From JADHUC01 sp964617665 (lineage in GTDB: Bacteria; Planctomycetota; Planctomycetia; Pirellulales; Pirellulaceae): a stretch of 7,157 nucleotides of DNA. The notes beneath the pieces were generated by a model. It was not told the DNA's origin. It made no database searches and saw only the letters and a program-made list of their open reading frames with translations. Positions 1 through 5,841 of the stretch are shown one piece after another (within the stretch, counting starts at the first letter, position 1; each line of letters begins with the position of its first letter). Position numbers and translations under genes: made by a program. Location: contig CAZUAH010000676.1 in NCBI GenBank assembly GCA_964617665.1, forward strand, positions 1 through 7,157, given 5' to 3'.

Positions 1-105
1 TGCCCCTCAACCTAATTGTCGCTAAAGACTTAAGCTAATTGACGCCGAACACTTTGCCGCACCTATCATGAAAACACGTCCGTTCATCATGTGATTGACA
101 CTCCT
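1..105 (-). other. Region downstream of the propeller gene
   Basis: No clear terminator hairpin with a T-run follows the TAA stop on the minus strand. An AGGAG at 101-105 precedes two consecutive ATGs (85-90), but that frame stops after 22 codons at 22-24. No recognisable gene is supported here. Confidence 0.5.
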
Positions 106-3100
106 TTACCTTCCTAAACAAACAACCGTGCCGTCGACGGTGGATAAATAGAGTTTTCCATCGGCGGCGATCATGCCGTCGAAAACGGGTAGCACGTCGA
201 GTTCTTCTTCGAAAATCTTCGCACCGTCCTTGGCGGATACGCCGCAGAGGACGCTTCCATCGCTACCGGCATAGAGGGCCGCTTGCTTTCCGAGTTGTTC
301 GAGCTGTTCCGGCCGACGCACTGCGAACTGCGGTTCGTCGACGATGTCGACCGGTCCGCACGCGAAGACCGTGTCGCCGGCCTTGACCATCGCGCGGGCG
401 AGGATCGGCAGGCTCGCCTCCCAACGGGTCGCGAACGCCGCCTTCCGACCTCGCGGTTGATTCGGTCCGGGGCGGGGCAAGCTGCGATCGACCGAGAAAA
501 GTCGGTATTCCAACGGGACGGTCCAACGCCAGTACTTCTGTTGCCGCCCGAATATATAGAGGTTCTCATCATCCAGCACCATGATCTTGCCAGACGGTGT
601 GCTCTGGCCGGTCGCCGAATAGCCATGCCCTCCCCGAATGCTCCGGCCATAGACCCAAAATGCGCGGTGCCAGTAGTTGTCGTCCAAGAAGCCGTTCGGG
701 ACAAACAGATGCGCGTCATCTCCCCGCTGCTCGTTGAGCGGAACCTGCCTGACCCGTTCACGCCGGCCCTTCAAGTCGAAGGGCTGGGAACGCATGAAGA
801 TTCGCTCCCCTTCACTGCTGAGGATGTCCGGGGATGCGACCGGCATGTCGAGTACCGAAACATGCTCGTGGAAGTCTTGGCCCGTATTCGGGTCGTTTCC
901 GTCCATCTGCTGTTGGGAGAGAATCTCGCCGGTCGCCGGGTTCAGGCGATACAGCACGAGCCCGCCGTCGAGGAACATCGATCGGCCGGCGATCACATAG
1001 GCGACGTCGTCGCGTACAAGTACACTACCATGCACGGGCCAAACCGATTCGAGCTGTCCCCAGGCCATGAGCCGTCGGTCACGCGGCGCGGCCAGCAGTC
1101 GCCAGGCCATGAGGCCGTCCGATGCGCGGAGGCAGTAAACATACCCGTCTCTGCAGCCGAAGATCACGGTTCCCTTGTGGAAGGTTGGCGGCGAGTCGAC
1201 GCGTCCGCCGGCGACGAACTTCCACTCGATTTTTCCCGTGGCTTGACTGATCGCGTATACCGTGCGCGCATCGACCGCCGCGACGAAGAGCCGCCCGGCG
1301 GCCACGATCGGTTGGCTGAGCTTTCCGCCAAGTTCTGTCTGCCATTGTAGATCCAGATCCGGATCAACCGCGGTCCGGGTCGAACCGCTGCGAGCCGCGT
1401 TGCCGCGGAACGTCGGCCAATCATGAGTAGACTTGAGACTGGAGGCTGTAGGCTGATGGTCTCTGTAGGCGGGTCCTTTTTGAAGGCGTTCGATGGGGTC
1501 GAGGCTTTTGATGGATGATCTGCTGCGGGGTCCCGACACCGCATTGAACCCGCTTAACTTCGCCTCGGGATAGCAGGCACAAGGATGCGGCGGGGCGTAG
1601 ATCAGGCCGTTGGCTGGCATGATCCCGTACTGGCAGGCACCGCGCGTCCAGTGGTGCAGGTGCCACTCGCCGCTGGTGGTGTCGATCATCTCGATGCCCG
1701 TTCTCGAGGTGAGGAAAAAGTTCTCGGTCGCCTTCGCCCGGTGGCAACGATGGTGGAACCAGTAGCAGTCGGCCCCGCGCGGAATGGTCTTTCCCGGCTT
1801 GCCCGTTTTTAGGTCGTAGGAAACGAATTCACCGGTACTTGGGGAAACGTCCGGGTAGCGTCGGTCGAATTCGCCCGGCTTTGAGTTGAGGCTGCCGCAC
1901 CAAACGTTACCATCGATGACGAAGATATCCTGTGGCGACTGGTAGCCGGACGGCAGATGCGGTTGCTGCCAATTGATCTTGCCGGTCGTTGCATCCAGGC
2001 AGGTCATCAGCCCCATGCTACCGGCATGCTCGTGCCAGTTCTCTCCGCCCGCATAGAGGACGTTGTTGCCCGCGGTGACAAGGGTCGGCGCGAAATAGGT
2101 CGGCATCTTCTCACGCCAGGGCAGCTCTTCCGATTGCCAGAGCTGGTCGCCCGAGTCGCGGTCGAAGCCCACGATGCGCGGGCCGGCACAGAGACACACA
2201 ATCTGTTCACTGACGGTTAACGTCACCGGCGCGATCCACGAAAGCTCGTGTTGCCAAAGGATCGTTCCGTCCGATTCCCGGACGGCCATCACCCGCTTTG
2301 GCGTGCGTTGCCAAGTTCCGCCGCGCTGGTTGGGATCGATCGTCGGATGAATGACGAGGTAGAGGATGCCGTCTTTCAAGAGAATCTCTTCGGTTTTTTC
2401 CGTTCCCGCGTAGACCTGCAACTGTTGCCCCGTCGCGGCGTCGAGCTTGCTGACCGGGCTCAGCAGACCAAGGGTGACATAAACGGCGTCGCTGGCCGCC
2501 ACCAGACGACGCGGCGTATTCGACGGCCCGCTCTTCAGCGGCCACAGTTGGTCGGTCCACCGGTCGATCTCTTTCCGCCAGAGAATCACGCCATTGAACG
2601 CGTCACGGGCGACCAGTTGCCAGTCCGAGTCCCAGAGGATCGAGGCACGCGGGCCTTCGTCGACGATATAGAAGAGTCTTCCGCCCGTTGTCACGACGGC
2701 GGGGATGCTGGACGATTTGTCATGGTGGCGAGAATACCTTGGGCCGCCCTTCCATTGCAGATGGCGAATCGGGGCCCTGATGGCCGAGTCTTGGCTCACC
2801 GCGTTGTTATCCGGTCCGTTCAGATAATGCGTCCAATCGTCGATGTCGTCGGGAACGGGCTTTGTGAACATCACAAGACCGTTCCCGATGCGGGATACGG
2901 GATGCGGGATGCGGGTTCCAGCCGGGGCGATGACCCTTCCTCCCGGAGTTAGTACTCTTGTCAACTCCTCATCTCGTATCTCGTGCCGCGTGTCTCGCAT
3001 CACGATCAAGTTGACCAGGTTGTCGATATACGGGAGATGCCGACCGTCAAACACGGCGGCCGAGACGGTTCCGCCGAACTTGCCCGCGAGAACACGTTCG

Positions 3101-3324
3101 CGCACCTGCTGTACTTCATCCGCATCGGTATCGAGGGCGTGGACGATGTAGGCACTGTTCGGTTTCAGTGACGCCGTCAGCTCTCCGTCGCCGCAGCCGA
3201 TATGGACCACGAAGCCGCCCTTGATCCCGCTTGCCTCCAAGGGCGTGTCCGCCGCTTCCGCGGAACACGCGATCCACAGTGCCACCGCGACAACCGCCAT
3301 TATTCGGCGAAATAGTGTACTCAT
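106..3324 (-). CDS. Exported methyltransferase-fold plus PQQ-like beta-propeller protein
   Basis: The product has 1072 residues. MSTLFRRIMAVVAVALWIAC (1-20) and SAEA form a signal peptide with likely cleavage after A22-E-A24. A lipobox reading at C20 is weak because W sits at -3. Residues 37-155 resemble a class I SAM methyltransferase: VVHIGCGDGELT (39-50, intact GxGxG), ALDTD (63-67) and the RVLTPGG motif (123-129). Residues 162-600 begin with DDWTHYLNGPDNN and carry propeller-type repeats such as DAFNGVILW, DAATGQQL, DGTILW and DATTGKINW, plus a His/Cys-rich stretch at 519-584. A linker (about 600-634) leads to a second block from DWPTFRG, with QATGKIEW and ASDGLMAW, running to the C-terminus. 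PQQ-like repeats form BamB-type propellers and do not imply PQQ binding; catalytic PQQ-dehydrogenase residues are not apparent. The function is unknown. The likely location is the periplasm or cell surface, and the product may act with the neighbouring exported glycosidase and sulfatase. Three 7-bp repeat arrays lie inside the gene. Confidence 0.88.
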   Translation of the reverse strand: MSTLFRRIMAVVAVALWIACSAEAADTPLEASGIKGGFVVHIGCGDGELTASLKPNSAYIVHALDTDADEVQQVRERVLAGKFGGTVSAAVFDGRHLPYIDNLVNLIVMRDTRHEIRDEELTRVLTPGGRVIAPAGTRIPHPVSRIGNGLVMFTKPVPDDIDDWTHYLNGPDNNAVSQDSAIRAPIRHLQWKGGPRYSRHHDKSSSIPAVVTTGGRLFYIVDEGPRASILWDSDWQLVARDAFNGVILWRKEIDRWTDQLWPLKSGPSNTPRRLVAASDAVYVTLGLLSPVSKLDAATGQQLQVYAGTEKTEEILLKDGILYLVIHPTIDPNQRGGTWQRTPKRVMAVRESDGTILWQHELSWIAPVTLTVSEQIVCLCAGPRIVGFDRDSGDQLWQSEELPWREKMPTYFAPTLVTAGNNVLYAGGENWHEHAGSMGLMTCLDATTGKINWQQPHLPSGYQSPQDIFVIDGNVWCGSLNSKPGEFDRRYPDVSPSTGEFVSYDLKTGKPGKTIPRGADCYWFHHRCHRAKATENFFLTSRTGIEMIDTTSGEWHLHHWTRGACQYGIMPANGLIYAPPHPCACYPEAKLSGFNAVSGPRSRSSIKSLDPIERLQKGPAYRDHQPTASSLKSTHDWPTFRGNAARSGSTRTAVDPDLDLQWQTELGGKLSQPIVAAGRLFVAAVDARTVYAISQATGKIEWKFVAGGRVDSPPTFHKGTVIFGCRDGYVYCLRASDGLMAWRLLAAPRDRRLMAWGQLESVWPVHGSVLVRDDVAYVIAGRSMFLDGGLVLYRLNPATGEILSQQQMDGNDPNTGQDFHEHVSVLDMPVASPDILSSEGERIFMRSQPFDLKGRRERVRQVPLNEQRGDDAHLFVPNGFLDDNYWHRAFWVYGRSIRGGHGYSATGQSTPSGKIMVLDDENLYIFGRQQKYWRWTVPLEYRLFSVDRSLPRPGPNQPRGRKAAFATRWEASLPILARAMVKAGDTVFACGPVDIVDEPQFAVRRPEQLEQLGKQAALYAGSDGSVLCGVSAKDGAKIFEEELDVLPVFDGMIAADGKLYLSTVDGTVVCLGR
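1428..1455. repeat. Heptanucleotide array C (coding linker)
   Basis: On the plus strand four adjacent 7-bp units (TAGACTT, GAGACTG, GAGGCTG, TAGGCTG) share the consensus KAGRCTG, where the first unit ends in T. They encode residues 624-633 (QPTASSLKST), a low-complexity piece of the linker just before DWPTFRG, the start of the second propeller block. Confidence 0.65.
2887..2915. repeat. Heptanucleotide array B (coding, inverted relative to array A)
   Basis: On the plus strand four perfect-length 7-bp units of GATGCGG occur, with one GATACGG variant at 2894-2900, followed by one more G. Read on the coding strand they give residues 137-146 (TRIPHPVSRI). The unit matches array A but in the opposite orientation, 54 bp away. 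Confidence 0.85.
2970..3001. repeat. Degenerate heptanucleotide array A (coding)
   Basis: Read on the minus strand, four 7-bp units beginning GATGCGA (the others are GACACGC, GGCACGA and GATACGA) plus a partial GATG run without gaps. They encode residues 108-119 (VMRDTRHEIRDE) of the propeller protein, just before its RVLTPGG motif. Confidence 0.75.
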
Positions 3325-3331
3325 AGTGATG

Positions 3332-3336
3332 CTCCC
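3332..3336 (-). promoter_or_regulatory. Ribosome binding site of the methyltransferase/propeller gene
   Basis: On the minus strand GGGAG lies 7 nt before the ATG at 3322-3324, in the 56-nt gap after the glycosidase stop. It supports the start, which leads directly into a signal peptide. Confidence 0.7.
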
Positions 3337-3380
3337 TTCAACGAATTACGCTGGGGCTTAAGTCGAACTACAGACTTGAT

Positions 3381-5651
3381 CTATTGCGAGACCTTTTTGG
3401 CGGTGCCTAATCCGGCTGGCAGCACGAGCCGGTTTTGATCGTCGAGGTAATGTCCCTCGGAGCTACCGTCGGGCTTGTCGACGATCAGGCGGTCGCCATC
3501 GACGCGCCACGTGAAGCCATTCCAGACGGCGGCGCGATGGCCATCGATATAGAGGTGCGCTTTGCCGTCGGGCATGAAGTGTCGCTGCCAGGTCTGGCCT
3601 TGATAGGTGTACTCCCAGACGCTACCGCCCTCGAATACCGCTCTGATGGCTGCCGCACGCGCAGCTTCACGCTCGGCGCATCGCTGCCGGTAGGCCGCGG
3701 CGTCGTATGTCTCGGCTCTGGCGACGGCGGATGCCTCGAAGACCAACACTTCGAAGGGCTGCAAGTTGATAAGCAATGGTTCGACCGACACGGCGCGGAG
3801 CGAAGCGAGCCGCTGGGCTGAGCGAGGGGATTTCAACTGGTAGTCGGTCAGATACTGATCGGGAAGCTCTAGGTCGCGAGCCAACTCCAACTCGTATTTC
3901 CCCGGCTTGTCCGACGGATTGCGCAACACGACGATGCCGCCGCGCGGTTGCCAAGATGCCCAGCCGTACACGTCACCTACGCCTGGGTCGCCGCCGATCC
4001 AGTGGGTATCGACGAGCACGTCCGTGTTGGCTCGCGACCATTTGGCCGCCGCGGCCAGTTCATCCCACATGGTCGGCGTTAACAGGTGAGGGCTGATGTA
4101 GAGTTCCTGCAGGTTGGTGCCGGAACCGAAGAAGGTCCAGATTTCATCGGCCACGGACTTCTCGTCGCGGTCCATCTTCGCGGGGTTGGTCCGCTCGCCA
4201 ATGCACGGGCCGTGCAGCATCAGCGAATTGAGCGGGTACAGCGGACCCCACTGGACAATGCATCGGTAGCAGTACATGTCGCGATACGTGATCCACTGCT
4301 GCCGCCCGTTGCCCGGACCATGGAAGCCCGTGTCTCCGCCCTGGCGCCAGATCGAATCGGCATAGAGCGTCCAGAAGGGGCTGGCCCACGTTCCGACAGT
4401 GGCGCTGATGAACAGTTCCGGGTTCTCCTTACGGAGTTCGCTGGTAAGGCTGAGCACGGCGTCGACGTCATCGGCCAGTTCACCGGCCGCGCCGGTGCCG
4501 CCTCCGCCGCCCATGCCGTCGAACTTGAAGAACACCACGCCGTTGTCCCGCATCATCTTCAGGCAGATATCGCGAAAGGCGGCGCGATACTTCGGCCCGG
4601 CCATGGAGAAGCCTTTGGCGTTGGTTTCGTAGCCTTGCGACTTGCCGTAAGCGATCCGTTTCTGTTTCGGTCCGCCGTACCCGCCCCAAGGCGACATCCA
4701 CACGCCCTGGGCTGCGCCGTACTTGGCGCCGGCCTCGTTGAGATTCTTGAAGCCATTGGGGAAGTCTTTGTGAAAGCCCCACAGCGAGTCAAAGTCGTCC
4801 CATCCGTCGTCCCACACGAATGCGTCCATTCTCGCGCCGCGTTTCTCGATCAGTTCGCGTCCGAAGTGCTCGATCGTCGCCAGGCACTCGGCCTCGGTCA
4901 TGTGGTTGTCCGGCCGACCGATGTTCAGGTGATACCAACTGTTGTAGTGCAGGAAGGGGCGATAGTGATGAGCCCGACGTCGTTCCAAATAGGCCAGGAA
5001 TCCGCGTCGCAGTTGGCCGGGCTTGACGACGCCGAACACCGACGTGTAGTGCCACGTCTGTCCGGCCTTAAGCACGTTGCCGCGAGGCAGAGCGCATCGC
5101 ACGCGCGAGTCCTTGTCCACAGTGTTCTTCGCCAACGGGTGTTCAACGGCGAGGAAAATGTCGCCGCACACTACCACCGAACCGTCGACTCGCCCGACTT
5201 GCTTTGCCCCGTCGATCGGTGTGTCGACGAAGACCAGTTCTTCGACTTTTGTGTCCTGGTTCGCGGTCAAGTGAAGCCATTGGATGACGTGATTCGCCTC
5301 GTCATGCAACTGGGCCGACCAGCGGATCTCCAACCCCGATGAATCGTCCTTGAAGGCGGCAAGGAAAACTGTGTTGTCATCCGGACACGCGAGCAACTTG
5401 ACCGTCGCCAAATCGATAATCCGCCCGTCGTCCAGCACAATGCGCGGCATGTGGCCGGTCTTCAGCCGTAACGTCTGGTCTGTGTGCTCGTTGCTAAGGA
5501 TCAACGCCGTGATCCGACCGTCGTCAATCGTCCATCGGGCGTCGAGATTCGGGTTGGAAAGAGCCAGCGGTTCGCCGGCCCAAAGGGGCGCAGTGCTGCA
5601 GAAGCATATCGCTACCAATAGCAGTCGGGAATGTATCGTGTGAGACAGCAT
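3381..5651 (-). CDS. Secreted alpha-galactosidase-like glycoside hydrolase (clan GH-D-like) with C-terminal beta module
   Basis: The product has 756 residues. MLSHTIHSRLLLVAICFCST followed by APLWA (1-25) is a Sec signal peptide with probable cleavage after LWA. Residues 27-225 form a beta-rich N-terminal domain. Residues 230-590 form the barrel and after it: FLHYNSWYHLNIG (233-245), FVWDDGWDD (278-286), GVWMSPWGGYG (316-326), FFKFDG (374-379), DSIWRQGGD (432-440), GPLYPLNSLMLHG (469-481) and DTHWIGGDPG (548-557). In GH27/GH36 enzymes the nucleophile is the Asp of a K-x-D strand-end motif, here K376-x-D378. D440 is the best acid/base candidate, 62 residues later, similar to the spacing I recall in GH36 galactosidase. 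Residues 671-756 look like an extra small beta module. Substrate is probably an alpha-galactosyl or related linkage in a sulfated glycan, judged from the sulfatase next door. The exact CAZy family is uncertain, and similar proteins are often annotated only as hypothetical. Confidence 0.8.
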   Translation of the reverse strand: MLSHTIHSRLLLVAICFCSTAPLWAGEPLALSNPNLDARWTIDDGRITALILSNEHTDQTLRLKTGHMPRIVLDDGRIIDLATVKLLACPDDNTVFLAAFKDDSSGLEIRWSAQLHDEANHVIQWLHLTANQDTKVEELVFVDTPIDGAKQVGRVDGSVVVCGDIFLAVEHPLAKNTVDKDSRVRCALPRGNVLKAGQTWHYTSVFGVVKPGQLRRGFLAYLERRRAHHYRPFLHYNSWYHLNIGRPDNHMTEAECLATIEHFGRELIEKRGARMDAFVWDDGWDDFDSLWGFHKDFPNGFKNLNEAGAKYGAAQGVWMSPWGGYGGPKQKRIAYGKSQGYETNAKGFSMAGPKYRAAFRDICLKMMRDNGVVFFKFDGMGGGGGTGAAGELADDVDAVLSLTSELRKENPELFISATVGTWASPFWTLYADSIWRQGGDTGFHGPGNGRQQWITYRDMYCYRCIVQWGPLYPLNSLMLHGPCIGERTNPAKMDRDEKSVADEIWTFFGSGTNLQELYISPHLLTPTMWDELAAAAKWSRANTDVLVDTHWIGGDPGVGDVYGWASWQPRGGIVVLRNPSDKPGKYELELARDLELPDQYLTDYQLKSPRSAQRLASLRAVSVEPLLINLQPFEVLVFEASAVARAETYDAAAYRQRCAEREAARAAAIRAVFEGGSVWEYTYQGQTWQRHFMPDGKAHLYIDGHRAAVWNGFTWRVDGDRLIVDKPDGSSEGHYLDDQNRLVLPAGLGTAKKVSQ

Positions 5652-5657
5652 CGGAGG

Positions 5658-5661
5658 CTCC
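5658..5661 (-). promoter_or_regulatory. Ribosome binding site of the glycosidase gene
   Basis: On the minus strand GGAG lies 6 nt before the ATG at 5649-5651. This ATG, rather than the in-frame ones upstream, is immediately followed by a good signal peptide, so the site supports the chosen start. Confidence 0.7.
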
Positions 5662-5708
5662 AGTTGTTGTGTCGTTCTCGAAGGGACTAAGCCTTGCGTG
5701 GTTGTCGG

Positions 5709-5724
5709 CCGGTCTCCTGACCGG
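5709..5724. repeat. GC-rich palindrome, possible dispersed intergenic repeat
   Basis: The plus strand reads CCGGTC TCCT GACCGG, a perfect 6-bp stem with a 4-nt loop. The next pair outward is mismatched, followed by one more G-C pair. No U-run follows, so it is a poor intrinsic terminator. I recall similar GGTCAGGAGACC palindromes between genes in planctomycete genomes, but copy number cannot be tested here. Confidence 0.55.
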
Positions 5725-5841
5725 ACCAGTGGCGGACGGCGCGGGTAGATGTGACCCTCCTTGTCAGATTGCTCGGGTTTCGGCCCAACGGTTTTGCGTT
5801 GCTTTGGCATCTGAGTGTCCTCTGGACTCTGCTGCTTGATT

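Larger units (their letters stand above)
5652..5841 (-). other. Intergenic leader between the UroD-like and glycosidase genes
   Basis: This 190-nt spacer is the longest non-coding stretch in the window. It contains a GC-rich palindrome (5709-5724) and no obvious sigma-70 promoter. The glycosidase frame stays open through the whole spacer and back into the UroD-like gene. An in-frame ATG at 5808-5810 follows the UroD-like stop by 31 nt and has only a weak GGA ahead of it. That extension would place about 53 hydrophilic, Pro/Arg-rich residues before the signal peptide, so I treat the spacer as non-coding. It could hold an internal promoter or an mRNA processing site. Confidence 0.6.

Noticed and set aside
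283..1350. Plus-strand open frame of 355 codons opposite the propeller gene
   Set aside because: Its composition is Arg/Pro/Glu-rich with no family motif, as expected of a shadow frame. The minus-strand frame has signal peptide, repeats and conserved motifs.
1570..1790. Cytochrome c haem site in the Cys/His-rich segment
   Set aside because: No CxxCH motif occurs; the nearest pattern is C-A-C without a following His.
106..3324. PQQ-dependent dehydrogenase activity
   Set aside because: Propeller repeats of the PQQ-like type are present, but the order of domains and the lack of recognisable cofactor-binding and catalytic residues suggest a BamB-like non-catalytic propeller.
3357..3380. AAGTC...GACTT inverted repeat between the glycosidase and propeller genes as a terminator
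   Set aside because: The stem is only 5 bp and AT-containing, and no T-run follows on the minus strand.
3412..3432. Inverted repeat CCGGCT...AGCCGG near the end of the glycosidase
   Set aside because: It is a 6-bp stem with a 9-nt loop inside coding sequence, without a T-run, and is likely chance in GC-rich DNA.
4086..5342. Plus-strand open frame of 418 codons opposite the glycosidase
   Set aside because: It is antisense to a gene with clear family motifs and lacks recognisable domains. It reflects the GC-rich third positions of the real gene.
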